DNA of 55,136 nt, taken from assembly GCA_014382015.1 (NCBI GenBank), contig JACNKN010000059.1, positions 1 through 55,136 of the forward strand, read 5' to 3'. Position numbers and translations under genes: made by a program. Positions 19,203 to 27,443 of the stretch are shown piece by piece (the first letter of the stretch is position 1; each line of letters starts with the position of its first letter). Source of the DNA: Fidelibacterota bacterium. GTDB taxonomy: Bacteria; Fidelibacterota; Marinisomatia; Marinisomatales; TCS55. Under the pieces are notes generated by a model that saw nothing but the letters and a program-made list of their open reading frames with translations, made no database searches and was not told the DNA's origin.

Positions 19203-20156
19203 TTATTCGAATTGTGTTAACGCTTTGCGAGCTGCTTCGCGAATTTTTAAATTTGGATCATTCTTCTTTAGTTGCACCAAGGATGTTTTTAATTCCTTAT
19301 CCCGAATAAAAGGGGATACCTGGATGGCCACTAACATGGCTTGAACCTGCTCAATTTGATCTATATTAGGAAACGAATCTAAATAATTTCTATCTAACAG
19401 GTCTAATAAAATTCGCTGCCCACTGGCATCTCTTAGTTTCGCTAATGCAATGGCTGCATCCCATCTCACATTCACCTCCGAATCAGCCATCATTTCTTTT
19501 AAATTTGGGATAGATGATCTGTCTCCAATTTTTCCCAAGCTAATGACGGCTTGAAGTCGAACTTTCGCTTCGCCATGGCCTAGCATACTAGTCATAGAGT
19601 TAACTGCAGACTTATCTCCAATATTCCCCAGGGCATGGATTGATGCCATAATCATTTCTGAGTCGGAACTTTCTAACGATTCCAAGAGGGATGGCACATA
19701 GCGAGAATCTTTTGTGGCCCCCATGGCCAAAGCCAAATACTGCCGAACACGATTATCCCGATCATTTTCAGAATATTTAAAGGCTGAAATCATTTCTGAA
19801 ATAAACCGGTCATCCGTTGGGACCATATTAGGATTAGATAAAATTTTTGATAATTCGAATGCACCCTGCCACCTTTTTGTGGATCCTCCAATTTTTACAT
19901 CTTCCAAATAATCTTGAGCTGTGTTGGGCTCAGAAGTAATGATCCGAACAACTAAAAATATGAGTACAGAAAAAATAGCAATGATTAACGGCACCACAAA
20001 GAAACTGTGAATTACGACCCGAAGGGCGGATTTTTTTTCCGGTTGTTGGTTTGTTGCCTGTTGTTTTTCCAATATAAACCCGAGGTTTTCGTGCCGCAGA
20101 AAGGACTCCCTGCCCGCCCTCCCGTTGGTCGGGAGCAGGCGGGGAACCTTTACCAT
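19203..20156 (-). CDS. Membrane-anchored HEAT-repeat protein, N-terminus uncertain
   Basis: A protein of up to 317 residues with one membrane helix (about 46-70) and a HEAT/PBS-type helical repeat domain after it. The repeats are visible as ALGNIGDKSAVNSM, SLGKIGDRSSIPNL and ALAKLRDASGQ, spaced about 31 residues. It reads into the bc operon 12 bp before the Rieske gene, so a scaffold or assembly role for that complex is plausible but unproven. The ATG at 20156 and about the first 23 residues lie in the 80-bp tandem repeat. The first unique-sequence start is TTG at 20072, which would give 289 residues. Either the repeat supplied a new start or it displaced the original one. Confidence 0.75.
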   Translation of the reverse strand: MVKVPRLLPTNGRAGRESFLRHENLGFILEKQQATNQQPEKKSALRVVIHSFFVVPLIIAIFSVLIFLVVRIITSEPNTAQDYLEDVKIGGSTKRWQGAFELSKILSNPNMVPTDDRFISEMISAFKYSENDRDNRVRQYLALAMGATKDSRYVPSLLESLESSDSEMIMASIHALGNIGDKSAVNSMTSMLGHGEAKVRLQAVISLGKIGDRSSIPNLKEMMADSEVNVRWDAAIALAKLRDASGQRILLDLLDRNYLDSFPNIDQIEQVQAMLVAIQVSPFIRDKELKTSLVQLKKNDPNLKIREAARKALTQFE

Positions 20157-20330
20157 TAATTCTTTACGACGTGCCGCAGAAAGGACTCCCTGCCCGCCCT
20201 CCCGTTGGTCGGGAGCAGGCGGGGAACCTTTACCATTAATTCTTTACGACGTGCCGCAGAAAGGACTCCCTGCCCGCCCTCCCGTTGGTCGGGAGCAGGC
20301 GGGGAACCTTTACCATTAATTCTTTACGAC
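20091..20330. repeat. Three perfect 80-bp tandem repeats made from tRNA-Leu 3' end plus palindrome
   Basis: Units at 20091-20170, 20171-20250 and 20251-20330 are identical. Read on the minus strand, each carries AAGGTTC, a 35-bp palindromic insert, then GAGTCCTTTCTGCGGCAC, that is, the T-arm and acceptor 3' side of the adjacent tRNA-Leu with one base changed and the insert placed inside the T-loop. The array runs directly into the 3' end of the intact tRNA at 20331. Plus-strand frames across it (20125-20420) are artefacts of the repeat. Confidence 0.9.
20109..20144. repeat. REP-like palindromic insert (first of three copies)
   Basis: Begins CCTGCCCG and ends CAGGCGGG, enclosing CTCCCG-TTGGT-CGGGAG, so it folds into a strong GC-rich hairpin in AT-rich surroundings. 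Further identical copies lie at 20189-20224 and 20269-20304. Its 8-bp ends are shared with the element at 20449-20476. Confidence 0.75.
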
Positions 20331-20331
20331 G

Positions 20332-20413
20332 TGCCGCGGAAAGGACTCGAACCTTCACACCATAAGGCACTGGTTCCTAAGACCAGCGTGTCTACCAATT
20401 CCACCACCGCGGC
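20332..20413 (-). tRNA. tRNA-Leu (anticodon UAG)
   Basis: Complete cloverleaf of 82 nt. The acceptor stem GCCGCGG pairs with CCGCGGC; the D-arm includes GGAATTGGTAGACAC; the anticodon stem CTGGT/ACCAG closes the loop CTTAGGA with anticodon TAG; a class II variable arm precedes the T-arm AAGGTTCGAGTCCTT; the discriminator is A. CCA is not encoded. It reads leucine CUA and by wobble other CUN codons. It stands between broken copies of itself. Confidence 0.95.
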
Positions 20414-20438
20414 ATACTAATTCATTTTTATTACTGCT

Positions 20439-20494
20439 GCGTGTTTACCCCGCCTGAATGACTTCAGTCGGGCAGGCAATTCTACCAACGCGGC
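20439..20494 (-). pseudogene. Partial tRNA-Leu 5' half interrupted in the D-loop
   Basis: On the minus strand this reads GCCGCGTTGGTAGAATTG, then a 28-bp palindromic element, then GTAAACACGC. The two flanks match the 5' acceptor and D-arm of the intact tRNA-Leu (GCCGCGGTGGTGGAATTG and GTAGACACGC) with few changes. The element sits inside the D-loop. No anticodon or 3' half follows, so it is not a working tRNA. Confidence 0.75.
20449..20476. repeat. REP-like palindromic element in a pseudo-tRNA D-loop
   Basis: 28 bp, reading on the minus strand CCTGCCCG, a 12-bp core, then CAGGCGGG. The two 8-bp ends are identical to those of the T-loop inserts at 20109-20304, while the core differs. It is GC-rich against an AT-rich background. 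Confidence 0.75.
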
Positions 20495-20570
20495 AATGAG
20501 GCTTTTTTATTATTGAAAAAGCTGGGGAAATTACTATTTCATGTCAGATTTTTGAAACAGATAAAGTGAA

Positions 20571-21743
20571 TTAATTCCCTAAAGCATTCTGAAGGTCAGC
20601 CTTCAGATCTACCACATCTTCGATCCCAATTGACAATCGAATTAAAGTTTCCGTAATACCCATTTCCAGTTTAGCATCTTCCGGTATGGCAGCGTGGGTC
20701 ATATTATATGGAACACAAACCAGGCTTTCTACCCCACCCAAGCTCTCTGCAAGCGTAAACACTTCCAGTCGTTCCAGAAATCGATCCCTCGCATCTATTT
20801 CCCCTATATCAATTGAAATCATATTCCCAAAAATTACATCACCATTGGGTGCTCGCTGCTGCTTTACTGCAATATCATTTTGTGGATGATCCATTAGTCC
20901 GGGATAAATGACCCGGTCTAATTCTGTTTGCTCATTCAACCACGATGCCAATTCAGTTGCATTGTCCGACGATTTTTGATAGCGAAGTCCCAATGTTTTT
21001 GTAGATCGTAATAAAATCCAATTGTCAAACGGACTCGGCACACCGCCTGTAGCTTTCAGCAAAAACCGGAGTCGTTCATCTAAATCATCGTCGTTGGTGG
21101 CGAGTACACCGCCCAAAATATCCGAATGGCCGGAAAGGGATTTTGTTGAACTTTGCATCACCACATCTACACCCAAATCCAATGGTCGCTGTCCGTATGG
21201 GCTCATAAACGAATTGTCCACACTCAGATATACTCCGGCATTTTTACAAATGGCCGATGTGGCTTCAAGGTCGCATAATTCCAGAAGGGGGTTGGTGGGT
21301 GTTTCTACATGGACCAGTTTTGTATTGGGGCGAATATGCTTTTCGACATTGACTGGATCCCGAGTGTCAATCCAATCGAATTCCATTCCCTGACGCTGAA
21401 GTACATTCATGGACATCCTGAATGTGCCGCCATATGTGTTTCTTGAAATCAGGATATGATCTCCTGCATCAAATAATTGAAAAAGGGCGGTGGTGGCGGC
21501 CATTCCTGTACTGTAACAAATGGCATGCTTTGCATTATCCAGCGCCGCAAGATTTTTTTCCAACCGCTGCCGTGTTGGATTGGATACACGGGAATAATCA
21601 AAACCCCGGGTTTTCCCAACTGCATCCTGTTTAAATGTAGAAGTTAAATGAATAGGTGGTGAAACAGATCCAGCTTCTTTATCCGCTTCATTTCCTATAT
21701 GAATTGCTTTTGTCGAAAATTTCCAATCTTTTTGTTTCACCAT
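20571..21743 (-). CDS. Trans-sulfuration PLP enzyme (cystathionine gamma-synthase/lyase family)
   Basis: A 390-residue Cys/Met-metabolism PLP enzyme. The PLP lysine is K201 in QSSTKSLSGHSD, and the family signature DVVMQSSTKSLSGHSDILGG is complete. The YSRVSNPTRQRLE and YSTGMAA segments for cofactor binding are present. It either makes cystathionine from an activated homoserine and cysteine or cleaves it; sequence alone does not separate MetB, MetC and CGL types here. It sits 14 bp downstream of secA at the end of a long operon, and downstream of it lies the tRNA-Leu locus. It is soluble and cytoplasmic. Confidence 0.88.
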   Translation of the reverse strand: MVKQKDWKFSTKAIHIGNEADKEAGSVSPPIHLTSTFKQDAVGKTRGFDYSRVSNPTRQRLEKNLAALDNAKHAICYSTGMAATTALFQLFDAGDHILISRNTYGGTFRMSMNVLQRQGMEFDWIDTRDPVNVEKHIRPNTKLVHVETPTNPLLELCDLEATSAICKNAGVYLSVDNSFMSPYGQRPLDLGVDVVMQSSTKSLSGHSDILGGVLATNDDDLDERLRFLLKATGGVPSPFDNWILLRSTKTLGLRYQKSSDNATELASWLNEQTELDRVIYPGLMDHPQNDIAVKQQRAPNGDVIFGNMISIDIGEIDARDRFLERLEVFTLAESLGGVESLVCVPYNMTHAAIPEDAKLEMGITETLIRLSIGIEDVVDLKADLQNALGN

Positions 21744-21757
21744 TCTAATTTTCCCTC

Positions 21758-24700
21758 TTATACTTGGGTATATCCCTGATTCAAATATTGCTGCAATTTT
21801 TTGTATTTCACTTCCACCTGTTTCCCGCTGGGACTCACCACTTTCACCTTTTCATTCCGGCCAATTTTTTCATCTGCATGTACGGGTTGTTTGGGTACAC
21901 CGGAAGATGCGGCTGCTTGTTCCTGCATGGATGGACCTGTAAATCCCATCCCGGTGGTTTCGTCATGCTGGGTTTGGACATTTCGCGTACGGCTTACGGG
22001 CATTTCCGGCGCCGCTTCCATCCCACGAATTTGGGTTCTATATAACCGTTGAACGGTCTCTTCAGTTGTATCAATCATCATCTGTTGAAACATCTGAAAT
22101 CCTTCAGATTTATATTCTAACAGTGGATTTTTCTGTCCATATGCACGGAGGTTAATCCCCTCCCTCAATTGATCCATAGCATATAAATGATCTTTCCATT
22201 TTTCATCAATGGTACGGAGCATTACAAATTTTTCAAACCCACGCATCACATCATCCGGAAGTAATGATTCTCGTGTTTGATACACATCTTTTGCCTGATC
22301 TAAAATATAATTCCTGGCGTCCTCTAAAGAAACTTCATCACTTTCTGCAGATTCTTTAACAGATTCATAATCAGCATCTACAAGTAGATGGGATGAAAGG
22401 TTTTGTCTCAAATTTTCCCAATCCCAATTCTGAGGGCTTGTATCTTCCATCCGGCTGAGTTCATCATCCACGTATTCGTCAACCATGTCTAATACTGCAT
22501 CAGAAATATCTTCATCGTTCAACGCCTGTTTCCGTATATCATACACCACTTGCCGTTGTTGGTTCATCACATCGTCATATTCCAGCAAATGTTTGCGAAT
22601 GCCAAAGTTGCGTTGTTCTACTTTTTTCTGGGCGTTTTCAATTGCACGAGTTACCATTTTAGCTGTAATAACTTCGCCTTCTTCTGCGCCGAGACGATCC
22701 ATAATACTGGCAATTCGTTCACTGTTAAACAAACGCATCAAATCATCTTCCAGAGATAAATAAAATACGCTGGATCCCGGGTCTCCCTGCCGACCGGAAC
22801 GACCCCGAAGCTGAAGGTCAATCCGTCGGGATTCGTGACGCTCAGTCCCAATAATGTGTAGACCGCCAGCTTCAATGACCCCTTCGCCCAATTTAATATC
22901 TGTTCCACGACCGGCCATATTGGTGGCAATCGTCACGGCGCCGGTTTGTCCTGCGCGAGCCACAATTTCTGCTTCACTTTGGTGCTGCTTCGCATTCAAC
23001 ACATTGTGGGGAATTCCTTTACGTTTTAACATGCGAGAAAGCAATTCGGACGCTTCAACCGTAATTGTCCCAACAAGAGACGGCTGACCTTTATAATGAC
23101 ATGATGCGATTTCTTCAACAACTGCATTATATTTTTCCCGCGTCGTTTTATAGATTAAATCTTCATTGTCATCTCGAATTATGGGTCGGTGGGTTGGAAT
23201 CACAACAACATCTAAATTATAAATGGATCCAAATTCTTCTGCTTCTGTTTCGGCAGTACCCGTCATACCCGCTAGTTTATCATACATTCTAAAATAATTT
23301 TGAATCGTAATGGTAGCAAGGGTCTGGGTTTCCCGTTCAACGGTCACATTCTCTTTTGCTTCCAACGCCTGGTGTAAACCATCACTATACCGACGACCGG
23401 CGAGAATACGACCGGTAAATTCATCCACGATCTGGACACGGCCATCCTGCACCACATATTCCACATCTTTTTCATAAAGTGTGTAGGCACGAAGCAATTG
23501 GGTCATGTTATGAATTCGCCCGGACCGATCCGCATGCAGTTGGTGGGCATTTTCTTTTTCCTGATCTTTTTCTAATTTTGATAAAGATTCATTTTTATCA
23601 ATATCATGGAGCATTTCACCTAAATCAGGAATGACGAAAGTTTCTGGGGAATCCGGTGCCAGGGCATTTCGCCCTTTTTCGGTAATATCAATGACATGCG
23701 TTTTTTCATCAATACTAAAGAATAGATCGTCATCCACTTCATGAAGTTTTTTGTCACGCATGAATTCTGATTCCACTTGATGAGCCAATTTCTTGGTCCC
23801 CGCCTCTTGGAAGATCTTCATTACTTTTGGATGTTTTGGCTGTCCCCGCAATGCCTGGAGTAATTTATATCCTGCATCCCGGTCTTTCTCTTCCTTAATT
23901 AGCGCTTCGCCTTCAGACACAATTTTGGATACAAGTGCATTTTGCTGCCTTACCAGGTTTTGGACGAGTGGCCGCAAGTCTTTGAAAGATGTATCCACTG
24001 GTGCATCCACAGCACCGGAAATAATCAGCGGTGTACGCGCTTCGTCAATCAGGACCGAGTCCACTTCATCTACAATGGCATAAGCATGATCCCGTTGAAC
24101 TTGATCTTCTTTTTGCAAGGACATATTATCCCTGAGATAATCGAATCCAAATTCATTATTGGTGCCATAAGTAATATCACAGTAATAGTTTTCACGCCGT
24201 TGTTCAGGGGTCATATTATTTAAAATAAAACCGACAGATAGACCCAACCGTTTGTACACCTCACCCATCCATTCCGCGTCACGCTGAGCCAAGTAATCAT
24301 TCACCGTAATCAAATGAACCCCTCGGCCTGTGAGGGCATTGAGGTATATGGGAAAGGCTGCGACCAAAGTTTTTCCTTCCCCTGTTTTCATTTCTGTCAC
24401 ATTCCCACGATGAAGGATGATTCCACCCATTATCTGAACATCAAAGGGTACCATTTCCCAGCTTAATTCCCGACCAACCACTTTCCAACTGGTCCCGCAC
24501 ATCCGCCGACACGTTTCTTTCACCATGGCAAATGCTTCCGGAAGCAGCGCTTCTAATTTGTCATGTTCTGCCAAGAGGATAAATTTATGTGCTTCATCTT
24601 TATCATTAATTTCTTTGGAAGCTTTCGCTTCCGCTTTTTCTCTCACTTCAATAATGGACGCTTTCAATTCTTGCGTTCGTTCTCTCAATTCATCATCGGA

Positions 24701-24814
24701 CTTTGAGGTTAGATTTTCTGCAAATTGATTGATTTCATCCACCAACGGTAATAGTTGTTTCATTTCCCGACCTGATCGGGTCCCAAACACTTTTTTAATT
24801 AAATTTTGTATCAT
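21758..24814 (-). CDS. secA: Preprotein translocase ATPase SecA
   Basis: The 1018-residue motor of the Sec pathway. The Walker A motif is MKTGEGKT (142-149), the DEAD-like motif VDEVDSVLIDEARTPLIISG lies near 248, and the helicase-like region GRGTDIKLG and QLRGRSGRQGDPGSS is present. An insertion of about 100 residues follows the LIISG motif, as in several FCB and proteobacterial SecAs. The C-terminus ends in VEVKYKKLQQYLNQGYTQV and lacks the usual CxCx8CH/C zinc tail used for SecB or lipid contact. It is translated 5 bp after nusB, within an operon of metabolic genes. Confidence 0.97.
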   Translation of the reverse strand: MIQNLIKKVFGTRSGREMKQLLPLVDEINQFAENLTSKSDDELRERTQELKASIIEVREKAEAKASKEINDKDEAHKFILLAEHDKLEALLPEAFAMVKETCRRMCGTSWKVVGRELSWEMVPFDVQIMGGIILHRGNVTEMKTGEGKTLVAAFPIYLNALTGRGVHLITVNDYLAQRDAEWMGEVYKRLGLSVGFILNNMTPEQRRENYYCDITYGTNNEFGFDYLRDNMSLQKEDQVQRDHAYAIVDEVDSVLIDEARTPLIISGAVDAPVDTSFKDLRPLVQNLVRQQNALVSKIVSEGEALIKEEKDRDAGYKLLQALRGQPKHPKVMKIFQEAGTKKLAHQVESEFMRDKKLHEVDDDLFFSIDEKTHVIDITEKGRNALAPDSPETFVIPDLGEMLHDIDKNESLSKLEKDQEKENAHQLHADRSGRIHNMTQLLRAYTLYEKDVEYVVQDGRVQIVDEFTGRILAGRRYSDGLHQALEAKENVTVERETQTLATITIQNYFRMYDKLAGMTGTAETEAEEFGSIYNLDVVVIPTHRPIIRDDNEDLIYKTTREKYNAVVEEIASCHYKGQPSLVGTITVEASELLSRMLKRKGIPHNVLNAKQHQSEAEIVARAGQTGAVTIATNMAGRGTDIKLGEGVIEAGGLHIIGTERHESRRIDLQLRGRSGRQGDPGSSVFYLSLEDDLMRLFNSERIASIMDRLGAEEGEVITAKMVTRAIENAQKKVEQRNFGIRKHLLEYDDVMNQQRQVVYDIRKQALNDEDISDAVLDMVDEYVDDELSRMEDTSPQNWDWENLRQNLSSHLLVDADYESVKESAESDEVSLEDARNYILDQAKDVYQTRESLLPDDVMRGFEKFVMLRTIDEKWKDHLYAMDQLREGINLRAYGQKNPLLEYKSEGFQMFQQMMIDTTEETVQRLYRTQIRGMEAAPEMPVSRTRNVQTQHDETTGMGFTGPSMQEQAAASSGVPKQPVHADEKIGRNEKVKVVSPSGKQVEVKYKKLQQYLNQGYTQV

Positions 24815-24819
24815 GAATT

Positions 24820-25248
24820 TTAATCCTTGACGTCTTTCCCCATTGATTTATATACATTATCCAGAACACCATTCACAAAACCGGAACTCTCTTCTGTGCT
24901 GTATTCTTTTGCAATTTCAATTGCTTCGCTGATAGAGACCTTTGGCGGTACATCATCCATAAAATAAATTTCACTAATTGCTTCAACCAAAAGCAGTCGG
25001 TCTAAAATGGCCACTCGGCCAAACTCCCAATTGTTTAGTCTGGTTTTTATTTCTTCCTCGCACCAATCTTTATGATCCATTGCTGCATCAAACAATTCAG
25101 AAATAAACACTTTCGTATTATCGTCATAAGATTTGCGATCTAAGGCATCTTTTAAAACCTTTTTACGATCTTCTCCTGTTATCTCGTAAGCATACAAGGC
25201 TTGGAGTACTGCCTCTCGACCCTGGCGACGTGGATGTGCTTTACCCAT
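24820..25248 (-). CDS. nusB: Transcription antitermination factor NusB
   Basis: A 142-residue all-helical NusB that binds NusE/S10 and boxA RNA for rRNA antitermination. The opening RRQGREAVLQALYAYE and the closing region ISEAIEIAKEYSTEESSGFVNGVLDNV are highly typical. It sits between ilvE and secA with gaps of 5-12 bp. Confidence 0.95.
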   Translation of the reverse strand: MGKAHPRRQGREAVLQALYAYEITGEDRKKVLKDALDRKSYDDNTKVFISELFDAAMDHKDWCEEEIKTRLNNWEFGRVAILDRLLLVEAISEIYFMDDVPPKVSISEAIEIAKEYSTEESSGFVNGVLDNVYKSMGKDVKD

Positions 25249-25260
25249 TAGATAAAAGCC

Positions 25261-26289
25261 TTATAAGGATTTGACTTCATGAACCCAACCATAGGGATCA
25301 TCAATTTCTTCCCGTTGAATTCCCAGTAATGTTTTCCGTAATTCCGTTGCAGCTTCACCCATATTTCCATCATTGATTGTATGGGTTTCTCCTTGAAATG
25401 TCACCTTCCCTACCGGGGTGACGACAACTGCTGTTCCAGTACAAAATACTTCATCTGCAGAAAAAATATCTTCCAGCAGTAATTCGCCCTCTTCTACCTG
25501 TAATCCCAATTGATCTTGGGCTAATTGAATGATAGAATTCCGCGTAACGCCAGGTAGAATAGAACCCGTTAATTTGGGTGTAACCAATTGATTACCTTTC
25601 CGCATAAAAATATTGGCAGAACCTACTTCTTCTACCAAGCGTTCATCATCTGCTTTTAGGTATAATACTTCATCAAACCCCTGCGACTTTGCTTCAATAA
25701 CCGGTCGCAGAGATGCTGAATAATTTCCTATAGCCTTTACATTGCCGATTCCTTTTGGTGCGGCCCGGTGGTAAGATTCAGATGCAATTAAGTTTAATGG
25801 CTTAATTTTTCCTTTAAAGTAAGAGCCAACTGGGGCCGTATAAATCATAAAGGTATATTCGCTGGCTGGAGCTACTCCTAAGGTCGGTGCCGTACCCCAT
25901 ACAATTGGGCGAATATATAATCCGCCTTTTCCAAAGGGTGGAATAAAATCTATATTGGCATTCACTACCTGCTCAACCGCATTTAAAAAGTAATCAACTT
26001 CTAACTCTGGCATACACAATCTTTTACTGGAACCGGCAATCCGTTTTCCATTCATATCCGGCCGAAAAAGAACAATTCTATTTTTAGCTGAGTGATATGC
26101 CTTCATCCCTTCGAAAGCACCTTGACCATAATTCAATACACCTGCCGCAGGTGAAATATCGATATTTCCGTATGGGATCAATCCTCCATTGCTCCATTTG
26201 CCATCAATCGGGCAAGTACTTTTCCACATACTGCGGGTAGGATAAACCCCAAAACCTAATGCATCCCAATCAATATTTTGTTTTTTCAT
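25261..26289 (-). CDS. ilvE: Branched-chain amino acid aminotransferase
   Basis: A 342-residue fold-type IV PLP aminotransferase interconverting leucine, isoleucine or valine and their 2-oxo acids with glutamate. The PLP lysine is K185 in GIGNVKAIGNYSASL; FEGMKAY and the LVEEVGSANIF signature are present. Length fits the eukaryote/Bacillus-like branch (about 340-360). It lies in one operon with an acyl-CoA dehydrogenase and a thiolase, so the set may serve branched-chain amino acid catabolism as well as synthesis (inference). Confidence 0.94.
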   Translation of the reverse strand: MKKQNIDWDALGFGVYPTRSMWKSTCPIDGKWSNGGLIPYGNIDISPAAGVLNYGQGAFEGMKAYHSAKNRIVLFRPDMNGKRIAGSSKRLCMPELEVDYFLNAVEQVVNANIDFIPPFGKGGLYIRPIVWGTAPTLGVAPASEYTFMIYTAPVGSYFKGKIKPLNLIASESYHRAAPKGIGNVKAIGNYSASLRPVIEAKSQGFDEVLYLKADDERLVEEVGSANIFMRKGNQLVTPKLTGSILPGVTRNSIIQLAQDQLGLQVEEGELLLEDIFSADEVFCTGTAVVVTPVGKVTFQGETHTINDGNMGEAATELRKTLLGIQREEIDDPYGWVHEVKSL

Positions 26290-26294
26290 TTTTA

Positions 26295-27440
26295 CTACTT
26301 CTCCTCTAATAATGCCCTGGCAATAATCATTTCCTGGATTTCGGAAGTACCTTCATAAATCTGTGTTATTTTGGCATCTCGCATAAGTCGTTCTACACCC
26401 GTTTCTTTCATATAACCGGTACCACCAAAAATCTGTACACATTGGGTGGATGCATCCATGGCCACTTTTGATGCAAAGTTTTTTGCCATGGCCGCTTCTT
26501 TCCCAAATGGTTTTTCCTCATCTTTCAATTTTGCAGCTCGATGGATTAACAAACGGGCAGCATCCACGTGAATGGCCATCTGGGCCAACTTGCTTTGAAT
26601 CGCGCCAAATTGCCCAATTGCTTTCCCAAACTGTTTACGTTCTTTTGCATATTCCACAGATCTTTCCAGAGATTCTGCTGCAATGCCCAATGCCTGGGTG
26701 GCTATACCAACCCGACCACCATCCAAAGTACCCAAAGCAATTTTAAATCCTTCTCCTTCTTCTCCTATGCGGTTTTCTACGGGTAATTTGCAATCATCAA
26801 AATATAATTCGCAGGTATCAGAACCACGAATCCCAAGTTTATTCTCCTTCTTCCCTTTGGAAAGTCCTTCAAAACTTTTTTCTACAATGAAAGTAGAAAT
26901 CCCTTTGTAGCCAACATCTTTTTCCGTCATGCACATGAGAATGACAATATCAGAACTAATCCCATTGGTCACCCAATTTTTGGTACCATTGATGATATAA
27001 TGATCTCCGTCTTGTTTGGCGAATGTTCGCATATTACTGGCGTCCGAACCGGATTGAGGTTCTGATAAGGAAAAAGCACCTAATAATTCGCCACTGGCTA
27101 ATTTCGTTAAATATTTCTGTTTTTGGTTTTCATTAGCATATTTATATAAAAGCGCACATACGAGCGAATTGTTAACTGACATTACCACAGCGGCAGACGC
27201 ATCCGCCTTAGCAATTTCTTCCATGGCCAAACAATAAGATATTGTGTCCATTCCAGCTCCGCCAAATTCCTCGGGAATCATCATTCCTAAAAAACCCAAT
27301 TCACCCATCATTTTGATTTGTTCTTTAGGAAATTCTGCTTTTTCATCCCGTTCTATCACGCCCGGACGTAAATGATCCCTGGCGAAATCTCGAGCTGTTT
27401 TCTGAATCAGCTGTTGTTCTTCTGTTAAATTAAAATCCAT
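26295..27440 (-). CDS. Acyl-CoA dehydrogenase (short-chain type)
   Basis: A 381-residue FAD acyl-CoA dehydrogenase. The FAD-binding region GAFSLSEPQSGSDASNMRT, the YIINGTKNWVTNG segment and the C-terminal QIYEGTSEIQ are typical; the catalytic base is E363 in YEGT. It resembles butyryl/short-chain or 2-methylacyl types. Substrate cannot be fixed, but the pairing with ilvE and thiolase suggests C4-C5 acyl-CoA. The start follows the thiolase stop by 3 bp. Confidence 0.93.
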   Translation of the reverse strand: MDFNLTEEQQLIQKTARDFARDHLRPGVIERDEKAEFPKEQIKMMGELGFLGMMIPEEFGGAGMDTISYCLAMEEIAKADASAAVVMSVNNSLVCALLYKYANENQKQKYLTKLASGELLGAFSLSEPQSGSDASNMRTFAKQDGDHYIINGTKNWVTNGISSDIVILMCMTEKDVGYKGISTFIVEKSFEGLSKGKKENKLGIRGSDTCELYFDDCKLPVENRIGEEGEGFKIALGTLDGGRVGIATQALGIAAESLERSVEYAKERKQFGKAIGQFGAIQSKLAQMAIHVDAARLLIHRAAKLKDEEKPFGKEAAMAKNFASKVAMDASTQCVQIFGGTGYMKETGVERLMRDAKITQIYEGTSEIQEMIIARALLEEK

Positions 27441-27443
27441 TGT

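Noticed and set aside
20091-20330. CRISPR array
   Set aside because: The units are directly contiguous with no variable spacers, and no cas gene is present.
20125-20420. Plus-strand frames of 64-71 codons repeating the same peptide across the 80-bp array
   Set aside because: They are translations of the tandem repeat and of the antisense of tRNA-Leu, without a Shine-Dalgarno or family character.
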